Source of the DNA: Lautropia mirabilis
GTDB lineage: Bacteria > Pseudomonadota > Gammaproteobacteria > Burkholderiales > Burkholderiaceae_B
Direction of reading: 5' to 3'
NCBI GenBank assembly: GCA_945876565.1
Contig: CAMCOS010000005.1
Span: 1 to 64,000 of the forward strand
Length of the DNA stretch: 64,000 bases
Numbering within the stretch: position 1 is the first letter of the stretch; each line of letters starts with the position of its first letter. Position numbers and translations under genes: made by a program. Below the pieces are notes generated by a model, which did not search any database, was not told the DNA's origin, and saw only the letters and a list, made by a program, of their open reading frames with translations. Positions 18,349 through 27,912 of the stretch are shown here, one piece after another.

Positions 18349-18969
18349 CTACTGGCAGCCCATGTGTTTGCGAAACATGACCGGATCGTGCCCATCGGGC
18401 ACGTTGGCGCATGGATCATTCACAACTTTGGCGTAGCCGCGCAACTCGTTGTACTGCTTGACTTGCTCGGGCGTGACGACATCTAAGGTTCGGTGGTGGT
18501 AGGACAAGTGCAAAAACCGCAAGTTGGCACGTGTTTGTTCGGCTTGGTCAACGACCTCACGAAGCGCGCGGTCGCTTAAATTGCCTGAACGAAAATACTC
18601 ATCTATCGTTTTCTCTGCGGCCATGTACTCATTGCCCAGTGCAATGGCTTGGACCTTCATGTCTTTAAAGAGCTTGTTTAGCTGGTCGACTTGGCTTGGG
18701 CTCAGGCCGATTTTGTCGGCCAATTCCAGTAAGTGCGCAGGACCAGGCACGCCATTGAGTTCGGCGGGCTTGGCCAGCCCCCAGCCCTCGCCATTGCTCA
18801 GTGCTTTTTGGTCATCGGCTGATAGCGAGGTAATCGTGCGGGTTTGCTGGCCTGCGTACGGGCTGGCCGTGGGCTGCGCAGCCTGGTGTTGCATCTGCGC
18901 GTGCACCATCGAGCTGGCCAGTCCGAGTACGATCGCCGCAGTGCCAGACAACAAAAAGCGCTTAACCAT
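18349..18969 (-). CDS. Spy/CpxP-like periplasmic protein
   Basis: 206 residues. A cleavable signal peptide is clear (residues 1-24, ending in SSMVHAQ). The mature part is polar, helical and rich in Met/His/Gln, with LGLSPSQVDQLNKLF-type and VTPEQVKQYNEL segments resembling the LTxxQ motifs of Spy/CpxP and metal-resistance periplasmic sensors. Such proteins act as periplasmic chaperones or stress sensors. The His/Met content (CANVPDGHD and HMGCQ near the C-terminus) would allow metal contact, but this is inference. It is monocistronic and lies after the SMP-30 gene on the same strand. Confidence 0.7.
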   Translation of the reverse strand: MVKRFLLSGTAAIVLGLASSMVHAQMQHQAAQPTASPYAGQQTRTITSLSADDQKALSNGEGWGLAKPAELNGVPGPAHLLELADKIGLSPSQVDQLNKLFKDMKVQAIALGNEYMAAEKTIDEYFRSGNLSDRALREVVDQAEQTRANLRFLHLSYHHRTLDVVTPEQVKQYNELRGYAKVVNDPCANVPDGHDPVMFRKHMGCQ

Positions 18970-19010
18970 GCTTAAATTCCTTTAAATAAAGAAAAATTCA
19001 TTAAATATCC

Positions 19011-19937
19011 CTAACGAGAGCCATCGTGCACGGGAGCGCCGGGCGTTGGCGCGACAAACGTCAAAATGGCACCTGACTCAGATTCCGTGGCAAATACTTG
19101 GCGCTTGTCTGGGCCGCCAAATGCCAGGTTGGTGACGGCATGCCCATTTGGACTCGTCCAGACATGGGTTGGTTCACCCCTGCCATCGATGCGCCATATG
19201 CACCCAAGGCCCGGATTGGCAATGAGCAGGCAGCCCTCGGCGTCCATGGCCAGGCCGTCAGGGCCCATCGGGCCGTGCGACTGAAAAAACCGCCCTACTT
19301 TCGATGCTGAGCCATCGCTCAAGATTGGTGTGCGCCAAATTTCGTTGCCACGCGTGGCCGCTACGTAGAGCACTGCCTCGTCTGGTGAGAACACCAGCCC
19401 ATTTGGGCTAGGTACGTTGCTTAAGACCGCATCTAAATGACCATCGCGGCTCAAGCGATAAACGCGCCCGGTGGGATCATGCAAGCCCGTTTGTCCTTGG
19501 TCAGTGAAATACAGGTTACCGTGTCGGTCAAACGTCAGGTCATTAACACCTTTAAAACGCTCCGAGTTTCGACGCTCTAAAAACGGCGAAACCTGTTTAG
19601 TCTCGAGGTTTAGTTGCACCAGGCCGTTTAGGTAGTCGGCGATTAGCAAGGTATTTGCGTCTAGCCATTTAAGGCCGTTTGGCTCACCCTCGTACTGGAT
19701 GACCAAATCCCATTGTTTGTCAGAAGAAACCCTGAAGATCCTGCCGTAGGGAATATCGGTGACGTATAGGTTGTCTGCTGCATCGAGTAGCGGGCCTTCC
19801 AGAAATGAGTCGATGACGGCGCCACCACGATTGGCCGTGGCCCAGCTCGTGGGTTTAGCAGGGTGTCTAAATTGTGCCGGCATCTGCGACCAGACGTCAG
19901 CCACGCATTTGATCGGACGGTTACCCAGAAAATACAT
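19011..19937 (-). CDS. SMP-30/gluconolactonase-family beta-propeller protein
   Basis: About 308 residues from the ATG at 19937 (GAGG eight bases upstream; a GTG at 19943 is too close to it). The six-bladed propeller pattern is evident: EGPLLDAADNLYVTDI, EPNGLKWLDANTLLIADY, KGVNDLTFDRHGNLYFTDQG, SPNGLVFSPDEAVLYVA and GPDGLAMDAEGCLLIANPG. The metal residues expected of SMP-30 (Glu in the first blade, Asn and Asp in VND and PDG) are present, so lactonase activity is plausible; the substrate is unknown. There is no signal peptide. It is divergent from the aminotransferase gene. Confidence 0.85.
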   Translation of the reverse strand: MYFLGNRPIKCVADVWSQMPAQFRHPAKPTSWATANRGGAVIDSFLEGPLLDAADNLYVTDIPYGRIFRVSSDKQWDLVIQYEGEPNGLKWLDANTLLIADYLNGLVQLNLETKQVSPFLERRNSERFKGVNDLTFDRHGNLYFTDQGQTGLHDPTGRVYRLSRDGHLDAVLSNVPSPNGLVFSPDEAVLYVAATRGNEIWRTPILSDGSASKVGRFFQSHGPMGPDGLAMDAEGCLLIANPGLGCIWRIDGRGEPTHVWTSPNGHAVTNLAFGGPDKRQVFATESESGAILTFVAPTPGAPVHDGSR

Positions 19938-20079
19938 GTGCACTGCCTCGAAGGTTATCGGAGCCCGTCCTGTAAGAACTTGTTAACACAGGAGATTAAA
20001 AGGGGTATTCTTTGTGGATGAGGACGCAAAGAGCGTTAAACGCGCCGCAAAGTGTTCATCTATCACACGAGGTTAACTC

Positions 20080-21432
20080 ATGAACAACGTCACCGATGCC
20101 AAGCATCTGCAGCAAGCGCAAGAACTCGACCTATCGAACTTCTGGATGCCGTTTACGGCGAACAAGCAGTTCAAGGCTGCACCCCGACTATTCAAGAAAG
20201 CCAAAGGTATGTATTACACGACCGTGGATGATCGAGAGGTTATTGATGCGGTGGCAGGTCTTTGGTGTGTGAATGCCGGGCATGGCCGTGAGGATATTGC
20301 GCGCGCGGTTGGCAATCAGCTCTCGGAAATGGATTTTGCGCCAACTTTCCAGATGGGTCACCCGCTGGCGTTTGAAGCGGCGACCAGGGTAGCCGAAGTC
20401 ATGCCCGCGGGCATGGATCGTATCTTTTTTGCGAACTCGGGCTCTGAGGCTGTCGACAGCGCATTGAAGATCGCACTGGCATACCACCGGGCTCGTGGCG
20501 AGGGACAGCGTACCCGTCTGATCGGCCGCGAGCGTGGTTACCATGGGGTTGGCTTTGGCGGTATTTCGGTCGGCGGTATTGTGGCTAATCGCAAGGTGTT
20601 TTCTGCCAACCTGATTCCCGGTGTTGACCACATGCCGGCCACGCTTAGCATTGAGAACGCTGCGTTTAGCCGCGGACAGCCAGCGTGGGGCGCGCACTTG
20701 GCCGATGAGCTTGAGCGTATCCTCGCGTTGCATGATCCCTCCACGGTGGCGGCGGTCATTGTTGAGCCAGTGTCAGGATCCGCGGGTGTCCTGGTTCCGC
20801 CACAAGGATATTTGCAACGTTTGCGCGAGATTTGCACCAAGCATGGCATTTTGTTGATTTTTGATGAGGTGATCACCGGTTTTGGTCGTTTAGGCAAGGC
20901 AACTGCGAGCGAGTTTTTTGGTGTGACGCCTGACCTCTTGACCTTGGCCAAGGCGATCAACAATGCAGCGATTCCCATGGGTGCCGTGGCTGCCAAGCGC
21001 GAGATTTATGACACGATCGTGGACTCAGGCCCCGCCAATGGCATTGAGCTCTTTCACGGTTACACCTATTCGGCTCACCCGGTAGCTGCCGCAGCTTGTC
21101 TGGCAACTCAGGACATTTATGAGCGTGAGGCATTGTTTGAGCGTGCGGCACAAATGGCTCCGAAGTTTGAGGCAGCTATCCATGATTTGAAGGGTGAGCC
21201 GTTTGTCAAAGACATTCGTAACTTGGGCTTGGTTGGAGGCGTTGAGCTTGAGTCGCGCCCGGGCCAACCCGGTACGCGTGCCTATGACGCATTCATGCAC
21301 TGCTTTAAGAACGGGGTGATGGTTCGCTACACGGGTGACATTCTGGCCTTCTCTCCACCATTGATCTTGGAAGACTCGCATATTGACCAGATTTTCTCAA
21401 CCGTGCGTGGGGCGTTACGCGCGGTGCAGTAA
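20080..21432 (+). CDS. Omega-amino acid/beta-alanine:pyruvate aminotransferase, class III
   Basis: 450 residues. The class-III fold carries NSGSEAVDSALKIA (PLP phosphate contacts), YHGVGFGG, LIFDEVITGFGRLG (PLP pyridine Asp) and LAKAINNAAIPMGAV (Schiff-base lysine). The N-terminal LSNFWMPFTANKQFK is characteristic of omega-amino acid:pyruvate transaminases, which turn beta-alanine or related amines and pyruvate into the semialdehyde and alanine. No malonate-semialdehyde dehydrogenase is adjacent. A clear ribosome site (ACGAGG) lies seven bases before the ATG, and a strong terminator follows. Confidence 0.9.
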   Translation: MNNVTDAKHLQQAQELDLSNFWMPFTANKQFKAAPRLFKKAKGMYYTTVDDREVIDAVAGLWCVNAGHGREDIARAVGNQLSEMDFAPTFQMGHPLAFEAATRVAEVMPAGMDRIFFANSGSEAVDSALKIALAYHRARGEGQRTRLIGRERGYHGVGFGGISVGGIVANRKVFSANLIPGVDHMPATLSIENAAFSRGQPAWGAHLADELERILALHDPSTVAAVIVEPVSGSAGVLVPPQGYLQRLREICTKHGILLIFDEVITGFGRLGKATASEFFGVTPDLLTLAKAINNAAIPMGAVAAKREIYDTIVDSGPANGIELFHGYTYSAHPVAAAACLATQDIYEREALFERAAQMAPKFEAAIHDLKGEPFVKDIRNLGLVGGVELESRPGQPGTRAYDAFMHCFKNGVMVRYTGDILAFSPPLILEDSHIDQIFSTVRGALRAVQ

Positions 21433-21463
21433 TCCCGATGTGTTGTGGTCAGTACACAGCAAT

Positions 21464-21485
21464 CCCCGCAATAGCGGGGTTTTTT
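21464..21485 (+). terminator. Rho-independent terminator after the aminotransferase gene
   Basis: A perfect 6-bp stem CCCCGC/GCGGGG with an AATA loop is followed by six T residues, 31 bases after the aminotransferase stop. It ends the plus-strand transcript before the convergent MFS gene. Confidence 0.9.
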
Positions 21486-21503
21486 ATCAATCAATCGCGT
21501 CCG

Positions 21504-22868
21504 TTAGGTTTGGCCAGTTGCCGGTATCCTGCCGGCGGCAGACTTTCTGTCCAAGCGGTAACGCCGAATGTTAATGACCAGCGCCGCACTGGCAAACGAC
21601 ACACCCACCAGTAGCCCCATCGTTGACCCAAAAGCTTGGCTGGCCGCAAACGCTGATGCCACCAGGGCAGCACCGGTTGTTTGGCCAAACACCCGAGTAA
21701 CTGCCTGCAGACCGCCCACTGCACTGGCGCGTTCTCTCGGCGCTGATCCCAACAATACCCGATTGTTGGGTGTCTGAAAAAACCCAAAACCCAAGCCACC
21801 GAGAAACATGGCGCCCATTAGCCATACCGTGTTGACCGAGGTTGGCAGCAGGATAATGAGCAGTGTTGCGACAGCCATGGCCGCTGCACCAATGGCGCAG
21901 AGGATCGCGACGTTGACCCGATCAGCCAGCCTGGCAGCCACGACAGCCATGATGGCAGCGCCAAGTGGCCAGCTGGCCATTAGCCATCCAACCGTTATCG
22001 GATCGTGACCATGTACAGTTTGCAGATAGAAAGGCAGTGACACGAAAATCGCCATCTGCGCGGCAAATGAACTGACCGATGCGCCAAGCGCAGATCGAAT
22101 GGCTCCCACGCGCAACAAGTCCACCGGAACCAAGGGCGATGTTTGACCCGAGGATAGGCGAACCAGCCAGACTGACAGTGCAATACTCGTGACCATGCAC
22201 AACACGGCATAGAAAGTGTAAGTTGCCAAGTAGTCGAGGCCAAGAATGAATAGCCCAATCGTCACCATACTCAATAAAGCCGCTCGCACATCAAAACGGT
22301 TGGTGATCGCGGGTACATCCGGCAAATGCCGCATGACCAAGGCGGTGACTGCCACCAAGGGCATCAATGACACAAAAAGCCAGCGCCAGTCGGCAAACAA
22401 AAGGATGGTCGAGCCGATGGTGGGTCCGATGACGGAACTGACCGCCACATTCATGGCATTGATGGCGATGCCTTTACTGAGCAGGCGCGCTGGATACACG
22501 TGACGCATCAGCCCACCAAACAGACACATGATGGCAGCCGCACCCAGCCCTTGCATGATGCGCGCCATAATCAGGATGTCAATGCTTGGTGCTGATGAAC
22601 TGGCCAGCGCACCAATGGCAAACCCCGCCAAACCTGCACCAAACACGCGTTTAAAGCCGATGCGTTCAGCCAGGCTGGCAAATGGCAGTAGGGTAACAGC
22701 AACCGTCAGCCCGTAGGCATTGACAACCCAGATCACTGTGGCGGCATCAATTTGTAGGGCGTATGCGATCGATGGCAAGGCAACATTAATCATCGCTGCA
22801 TCAAGCACGCAAATGCCGATGCCAAGCAGTATGGTCAATGCAGCCCAGTAACGACGTGGTGCCGGCAA
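21504..22868 (-). CDS. MFS drug-resistance-type transporter
   Basis: About 454 residues with at least 12, probably 14, membrane segments. The MFS loop motif is visible (FASLAERIGFKRVFGAGL), and VIWVVNAYGLTVAVTLL and RIMQGLGAAAIMCL resemble the DHA2 (EmrB/QacA) group of proton-driven exporters. Start choice: I use a TTG at 22868 preceded by a good AGGTGA. The longest frame begins at a TTG at 22946 and would overlap the end of glmU by 47 bases. The export substrate is unknown. It may be transcribed with glmU. Confidence 0.85.
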   Translation of the reverse strand: MPAPRRYWAALTILLGIGICVLDAAMINVALPSIAYALQIDAATVIWVVNAYGLTVAVTLLPFASLAERIGFKRVFGAGLAGFAIGALASSSAPSIDILIMARIMQGLGAAAIMCLFGGLMRHVYPARLLSKGIAINAMNVAVSSVIGPTIGSTILLFADWRWLFVSLMPLVAVTALVMRHLPDVPAITNRFDVRAALLSMVTIGLFILGLDYLATYTFYAVLCMVTSIALSVWLVRLSSGQTSPLVPVDLLRVGAIRSALGASVSSFAAQMAIFVSLPFYLQTVHGHDPITVGWLMASWPLGAAIMAVVAARLADRVNVAILCAIGAAAMAVATLLIILLPTSVNTVWLMGAMFLGGLGFGFFQTPNNRVLLGSAPRERASAVGGLQAVTRVFGQTTGAALVASAFAASQAFGSTMGLLVGVSFASAALVINIRRYRLDRKSAAGRIPATGQT

Positions 22869-22899
22869 GCCGTCACCTGCCCACCCTGTGCTTATCTGG

Positions 22900-24282
22900 T
22901 CAGGATTTTTTGGGGGGGGACTTAACGGGGCGCTGCCAGTTTTCAAGGGTTTTTTGCGGTGCTCTCGAGATCGTCAGCTTATTGGCCGGCGCATCATGGG
23001 TCAGTGTCGTGCCAGCCCCCAAGGTGGCACCTTTGCCGACCCGAACCGGCGCAACGAGTTGGGTGTCTGAACCGATAAATGCATCATCTTCAATGATGGT
23101 GCGGTGTTTGTTGGCACCGTCGTAGTTGCAGGTGATCGTGCCTGCGCCAACGTTGACACGGCGACCGATGTCGGCATCACCGATGTAGGCCAAATGATTA
23201 GCTTTGCTTTGTGCCTGAATATGGGAGTTTTTGATTTCAACGAAGTTGCCGATATGAACTTCGTCATCAAGACGCGTGCCAGGACGAATTCGGGCGTAGG
23301 GACCGATTTGCGCGCCTTTACCGATGTCAGCCTGCTGCAGGTGACTAAACGGATGAATTTCAGTGCCTGCTCCCACCGTAACGTCTTTGAGTATGCAATG
23401 CGCACCAATTTTTACGCCATCGCCTAGAACAACCATGCCCTCAAACACGCATCCAATGTCAATGTAGACATCCTGACCGCATACCAGCTCGCCACGCTGG
23501 TCAAACCGGTCTGGATCCGCAATGGCCACCCCACCTTTGAGTTGGCGACTGGCTAGTTCACGTTGCCACATGCGCTCAAGCCGTGCCTGTTGTTCCCGGC
23601 TGTTGACGCCTTGGGTTTCATAAGAGGCTTTGGGTGCAACGGTGTTGATCGTAATGCCATCCTTGGCGGCAAACTCCACGATGTCGGTGAGGTAATACTC
23701 ACCTTGGGCGTTTTGGTTTGACAGTTGGCTTAGCCATTGCTTGAGCTTAATCGTCGGGGCCACGAGCATGCCGGTATTGATCTCCCGAATCTGCCGTTGT
23801 GTCGCGGTGGCGTCCTTTTCTTCGACGATGGTCAGTACACGGTTTCGGGCATCACGCACAATTCGGCCGTAGCCACTCGGGTCGTCAACCTCTTGAGTCA
23901 ACAATGCCAAGCCATTATCACTGGCGGCCAGTATGGCTTGGAGCGTGTCGATTTGTACCAGCGGCACATCACCATAGAGAATCATGGTGGCATTGCTCTC
24001 TTGTTTGCTTTGAAGCAGACCGGCAGTTTGAGCAACCGCGTGGCCTGTACCAAGTTGCGGCCATTGCGACACAAAGTGCAGGTCTGTCTGTCCCTCATAG
24101 GCTTGGCGTATTTGTGGTTCGCCATGACCGACAACCACGATGAGTTGATCGGGTGATAAAGACCGCGCTGTATTGATCACGCGGGTGAGCATGGGTTGAC
24201 CGCCGATTGTCTGTAAAACTTTTGGGTGGCTCGATTGCATGCGCTTGCCCATGCCAGCGGCTAAGATAACAACGTTCAACAT
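22900..24282 (-). CDS. glmU: Bifunctional UDP-GlcNAc pyrophosphorylase / GlcN-1-P acetyltransferase GlmU
   Basis: 460 residues from the ATG at 24282, giving the classic [16 protein letters not shown] start; a TTG at 24294 overlapping the phaM stop is an alternative. The N-terminal uridylyltransferase domain has LAAGMGKRM and YGDVPL; the C-terminal half is a left-handed beta-helix of hexapeptide repeats ending with [17 protein letters not shown] and the catalytic acetyltransferase residues. It makes UDP-N-acetylglucosamine for peptidoglycan and LPS. It sits just downstream of the PhaM gene. Confidence 0.95.
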   Translation of the reverse strand: MLNVVILAAGMGKRMQSSHPKVLQTIGGQPMLTRVINTARSLSPDQLIVVVGHGEPQIRQAYEGQTDLHFVSQWPQLGTGHAVAQTAGLLQSKQESNATMILYGDVPLVQIDTLQAILAASDNGLALLTQEVDDPSGYGRIVRDARNRVLTIVEEKDATATQRQIREINTGMLVAPTIKLKQWLSQLSNQNAQGEYYLTDIVEFAAKDGITINTVAPKASYETQGVNSREQQARLERMWQRELASRQLKGGVAIADPDRFDQRGELVCGQDVYIDIGCVFEGMVVLGDGVKIGAHCILKDVTVGAGTEIHPFSHLQQADIGKGAQIGPYARIRPGTRLDDEVHIGNFVEIKNSHIQAQSKANHLAYIGDADIGRRVNVGAGTITCNYDGANKHRTIIEDDAFIGSDTQLVAPVRVGKGATLGAGTTLTHDAPANKLTISRAPQKTLENWQRPVKSPPKKS

Positions 24283-24290
24283 AAGTTTCT

Positions 24291-24983
24291 TCAAACTTCT
24301 TTCTTCGGGGTGCGTGAAGTGCTAGCAGCCTTTTTAGTGGCGCGAGGTTTGGTGGTGGATGCCCCTCGGCTGCTGGTGCGTTTGGAGTTCTGGCCAGCAG
24401 TTTTTTGTAGGACTTCGCTACCGGCTTTGGCGGCATTGGCTGTGGCGGCGGCTATCTGGGCAAACTGACCCTCGAGCATCTTCCACCAATCCAGTGCTGC
24501 AGCCTGTTGGGGGTCATTAGGGTTAGCCGATTTGGGCAGTGCCTCACTTGTATTTTCCTCTGCTGCAGCTTTTGGGGGCGCTTTGGGCTTGTAAGGCGCG
24601 GGCTTTAATCCAAGTGCAATTTCCAGTGGCGAGGCTTCACTAGCATCGGTAGCGCCACTCGATTGACCCATCGCCACAAAAGATTGCAAGGTTTTGACGG
24701 TGGCCAGTTGTACCTCCATGCCTTGGATGGTACTGCTTAGCATCGACAGATTGAGTTTGAGCCAATTTTCAACGGTACGTAGGTCTGAAATACGTTTTTC
24801 TAGCTCCTCAGGTGCCATTGGGTTGACTATGGCATCAGATGAACTACTCTTGGCGCCATAACCCATACTACCCATGGCCTGACGCATCATATCCATGCTG
24901 GTTAAAAGAGGATTATTGGGGGTATTCATGAACGCAGCGCTCATGCCCGGCAGGGCAAAGGGGTTCGGTGTGTCCTGGCTCAT
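24291..24983 (-). CDS. PhaM-family polyhydroxyalkanoate granule-associated protein
   Basis: 230 residues. The N-terminal part has the PhaM-type signature of an acidic helix, [20 protein letters not shown], near residues 60-80. A Pro/Ala-rich middle follows, then [16 protein letters not shown], and the C-terminal 35 residues are a Lys/Arg/Ser/Thr-rich tail with repeated TKK/TSR/PKK elements, expected to bind DNA. In Cupriavidus, PhaM links PHB granules and PHA synthase to the nucleoid. A strong GGGAGG lies six bases before the ATG. No pha synthesis gene is in the window. Confidence 0.85.
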   Translation of the reverse strand: MSQDTPNPFALPGMSAAFMNTPNNPLLTSMDMMRQAMGSMGYGAKSSSSDAIVNPMAPEELEKRISDLRTVENWLKLNLSMLSSTIQGMEVQLATVKTLQSFVAMGQSSGATDASEASPLEIALGLKPAPYKPKAPPKAAAEENTSEALPKSANPNDPQQAAALDWWKMLEGQFAQIAAATANAAKAGSEVLQKTAGQNSKRTSSRGASTTKPRATKKAASTSRTPKKEV

Positions 24984-25049
24984 GCTGGCCTCCCTTTTGG
25001 TTGTCAGGATTACTAATGATGATAAGGGATATTCTGAGAAAATACCGCC

Positions 25050-25277
25050 ATGAAGACTGAAATATCCATCACCGACCTAGAAGCCGCCATCAATTACTGG
25101 CGACAAACTCACCCATCTGAGGGTGAAGAGTTGCGGCTCACCCAGAAAGCCGCAGCACTTGCCGAGCCATATGCCATGATGATCATGACTCGGCGCCATC
25201 TTCTGAGCATTGAGCCGCTTGATTTAGAAGCACAAGAAGCCATCGAGCAGTGGCGAGTCGCCACGGGTCGCGCTTGA
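25050..25277 (+). CDS. DUF3717 small protein
   Basis: 75 residues matching the short DUF3717 family of betaproteobacteria: ISITDLEAAINYWRQTHP at the N-terminus and AALAEPYAMMIMTRR in the centre. It is predicted soluble and helical, with no catalytic motif. The gene stands alone between the divergent phaM and the convergent SCO gene. Function is unknown. Confidence 0.8.
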   Translation: MKTEISITDLEAAINYWRQTHPSEGEELRLTQKAAALAEPYAMMIMTRRHLLSIEPLDLEAQEAIEQWRVATGRA

Positions 25278-25302
25278 GCCAAACACAGAGTGGGTTAGCA
25301 AC

Positions 25303-25890
25303 TTAATTCAGTAGCTGCTTGATGTCTTGAGCCAGTGCCTCAGATCCTGCCTGATTGCTCACGAGCACGCGGGCTTGGCCGCTTTTATCCAACAGATAGT
25401 ACGAGGCGCTGTGATCCATGGTGTAGCTGCCATCGGGTGTGGGTACTTTGGCATAGTAGGCTCGAAAGGCTTTGGCCGCCTGGTGGATTTGCTCGGGCGT
25501 TCCGGTCAATCCCAGAAACTCGGTGGGCAACCCATCGCTGAATACCTGCAAATACTCTTTCATGGTTTCGGCAGTGTCGCGCTCGGGGTCAACGGTAATC
25601 ATCACTACTTGCACGTCGCGGGACTCTGGACCCAACGAAGCAAGTGCGGTGCGCACCTCGGACAAGGATGTTGGGCAAACATCCGGGCATTGAGTGAACC
25701 CAAAAAATACCACCGTGACTTTGTCTTTGAAGCGATCGACCGATGCGGTCTTGCCATGATGATCGATCAGTGCCCACCCTTGTCCGATGTTGCCACCCGA
25801 GATGTCGCTTCCCTGAAAACTGGCTTGTTCAGAACAGGCTGACAATAAAGCAACACTAAAAACCAAAGCCAGCGTACGAAGCCAAGCCAT
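25303..25890 (-). CDS. SCO-family copper chaperone for cytochrome oxidase
   Basis: 195 residues. The N-terminal lipobox LLSAC puts the lipidated cysteine at residue 19, so it is anchored in the membrane facing the periplasm. The thioredoxin fold has the CPDVC motif (C68, C72) and the conserved His in YTMDHSASYYLL, together the copper site of SCO1/SenC proteins. SCO delivers copper to the CuA site of subunit II. It is the last gene of the minus-strand oxidase assembly run (SURF1, SCO-like, ctaA, ctaB, SCO). Confidence 0.93.
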   Translation of the reverse strand: MAWLRTLALVFSVALLSACSEQASFQGSDISGGNIGQGWALIDHHGKTASVDRFKDKVTVVFFGFTQCPDVCPTSLSEVRTALASLGPESRDVQVVMITVDPERDTAETMKEYLQVFSDGLPTEFLGLTGTPEQIHQAAKAFRAYYAKVPTPDGSYTMDHSASYYLLDKSGQARVLVSNQAGSEALAQDIKQLLN

Positions 25891-25911
25891 TAAAAGCGCC
25901 TCTATCCAGAG

Positions 25912-26817
25912 TTACAGGGTCAAACCGAGTGCAATGAGCCAGTGATCAATCAAGAGACTAGCGAATAACAGCGCAAGGTACAAAATCGAGTACTTGAAAA
26001 GCTGGCGGGCTTTCTCGTCGCTGTAGGACAGGTACAGCTGCCAACTAATCTGCACAAACCGCAAGCCGAGCGCGATGGCACAGACCAAGTAGAGCCAACC
26101 GCTCATGCGCACAGCAAAGGGCAGTAACGTGGTGCCCAGCAAAGCAATGCTGTAGAGCAGAATATGCAAGCGCGTAAAGCCTTGCCCGTGGGTGACCGGC
26201 AGCATCGGCAGACCCGATTTTTCATAGTCTTTGTTGCGGTATAAAGCTAAAGCCCAGAAGTGGGGTGGTGTCCAGATAAAGATAATCAGCACAAGTAACC
26301 AAGCTTCTGCTGACACATGATTGGCCACGGCTGCCCAACCCAAGGCTGGTGGCATGGCGCCAGACAGTCCGCCAATCACAATGTTCTGGGGTGTGCGCGG
26401 CTTGAGAATCATGGTGTAGATGATGGCGTACCCAACAAACGTAGCAAATGTTAGCCACATGGTCAGTGAGTTGACCCACTGAAAGAGCACGAACATGCCA
26501 ATGCCGCCAACAACACCTGAAAGGCCAATGACTTGTTGGGCTGAAATGGTGCCTGCAGCCGTGGCGCGTCTGGCGGTTCGCTGCATTTTGGCGTCGATTT
26601 GCTGTTCGATCAGGCAGTTGATCGCAAAAGCGGCTGCAGCGAGCAACCAAATACCAACGGTGCCTGCCACCAACGTTTGCAGTGATGGCAAGGTTGGGGT
26701 GGCCAGAAACATCCCAATGACTGCGCAGAACACAGCAAGCTGCGTCACCCGCGGCTTGGTCAGCACCATATACTGGCGCCAAAGCGAATCATGTGGACGA
26801 GCGGTAGCGGTAGTCAT
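25912..26817 (-). CDS. ctaB: Protoheme IX farnesyltransferase (heme o synthase)
   Basis: 301 residues with about nine membrane segments of the UbiA prenyltransferase superfamily. The first Asp-rich region is seen as [23 protein letters not shown] (NxxxD..D) and the second in [16 protein letters not shown]. It attaches a farnesyl group to heme b to make heme o, the precursor that CtaA oxidises to heme a. It lies nine bases after ctaA, in the usual ctaA-ctaB order. Confidence 0.95.
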   Translation of the reverse strand: MTTATARPHDSLWRQYMVLTKPRVTQLAVFCAVIGMFLATPTLPSLQTLVAGTVGIWLLAAAAFAINCLIEQQIDAKMQRTARRATAAGTISAQQVIGLSGVVGGIGMFVLFQWVNSLTMWLTFATFVGYAIIYTMILKPRTPQNIVIGGLSGAMPPALGWAAVANHVSAEAWLLVLIIFIWTPPHFWALALYRNKDYEKSGLPMLPVTHGQGFTRLHILLYSIALLGTTLLPFAVRMSGWLYLVCAIALGLRFVQISWQLYLSYSDEKARQLFKYSILYLALLFASLLIDHWLIALGLTL

Positions 26818-26826
26818 GACAGCATT

Positions 26827-27885
26827 TTAGGCAAACTGAGTCACAGCGGCAGACCTAACCTTAGCAGGTTTCATTCCCGTGACTCTGACAAGCAACGTGA
26901 CCGTGGCCAAAGTCAACCCCGCCGCACCCCCATTGTGCAACACAGCAATCAATAACGGCCACTCAAAAAAGATGGTGGTCAGCCCGGTAAATAACTGCGC
27001 CACGAGCAACGCCATGATCAGGTCACACGGTCCACGCAAGCCCGGATCACCGCGTAAGCGCCACGCTAGCGTGCCCATGTAGGCAAATATCACCCATGCA
27101 AAGTTCCGGTGAACCCAATGAATCGCCACGAGCGCCTGCTGTGAAATCGCCTCACCACTGGGCAACTCACCGAGGGCTCGAACGAGGGAGAAGCCGCCCG
27201 CGAAGTCCATGGGCGGAACCCACTGACCGCCACAGGTGGGGAAGTCCATGCATGCGAGCGCAGCATAGTTGGTGCTGACCCAGCCGCCAAGCCCAATCTG
27301 AATAAAAAGCAACACCAACCCGAAGGCAACCCAAGGCTTATACCGGTGATTATCCGGCTGGATCGGAGTGTAGAACCTCTCGCGAGCCGCCAACCAAGTT
27401 AATAAAGCGAGCAAGCTCATCCCGCCGAGCAGGTGAATCGTCACAATGAGGGGCATAAGCTTAAGCGTCACGGTCCAAGCACCGAACGCACCCTGTACGC
27501 ACACAGCGACAAATATCACCGTCGCTAGCCAAGGTGTGCGGCCAATCATGTCACGCCAACGCCAAGCCATCGCCATGATCCCAATGATCATTAGACCCAA
27601 TAGAATAGCGACATAGCGGTGGGCCATCTCAATCCAGGCTTTTGCTAGCGTGACAGGCCCGTCTGGCAAAACTTGTTCAGCAGCGCGGATGTCACTGAGC
27701 GCGCCGATCGGGGTTACTTTACCGTAGCAGCCTGGCCAGTCTGGGCAGCCCAGACCGGAGTCTGTAAGGCGCACAAATGCACCGAACATAATTAAGTCCA
27801 GCGTCAGGAACCACGTCAGAAACACCAGTCGACGATAGCGTTGGCGCTTTTTTTGGTCTGTTGTACTCAATTCGGCGGTGCTCAT
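26827..27885 (-). CDS. ctaA: Heme A synthase CtaA
   Basis: 352 residues with about eight membrane segments. The family features are FVRLTDSGLGCPDWPGCYG near residue 40, the heme-ligand histidines in EMAHRYVAILLG and HLLGGMSLLALL, and the second-half histidines in IHWVHRNFAW and VLHNGGAAGLTLAT. A cysteine-bearing periplasmic loop (LACMDFPTCGG) is present. It converts heme o to heme a for the aa3 oxidase encoded upstream. Confidence 0.95.
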   Translation of the reverse strand: MSTAELSTTDQKKRQRYRRLVFLTWFLTLDLIMFGAFVRLTDSGLGCPDWPGCYGKVTPIGALSDIRAAEQVLPDGPVTLAKAWIEMAHRYVAILLGLMIIGIMAMAWRWRDMIGRTPWLATVIFVAVCVQGAFGAWTVTLKLMPLIVTIHLLGGMSLLALLTWLAARERFYTPIQPDNHRYKPWVAFGLVLLFIQIGLGGWVSTNYAALACMDFPTCGGQWVPPMDFAGGFSLVRALGELPSGEAISQQALVAIHWVHRNFAWVIFAYMGTLAWRLRGDPGLRGPCDLIMALLVAQLFTGLTTIFFEWPLLIAVLHNGGAAGLTLATVTLLVRVTGMKPAKVRSAAVTQFA

Positions 27886-27912
27886 CGCGGTGTTGTCCTG
27901 TCTATGCCGTTA

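Noticed and set aside
21504..22946. MFS start at 22946
   Set aside because: That TTG start would overlap the glmU coding end by 47 bases; a TTG at 22868 with a good AGGTGA is preferred, although the longer form cannot be excluded.
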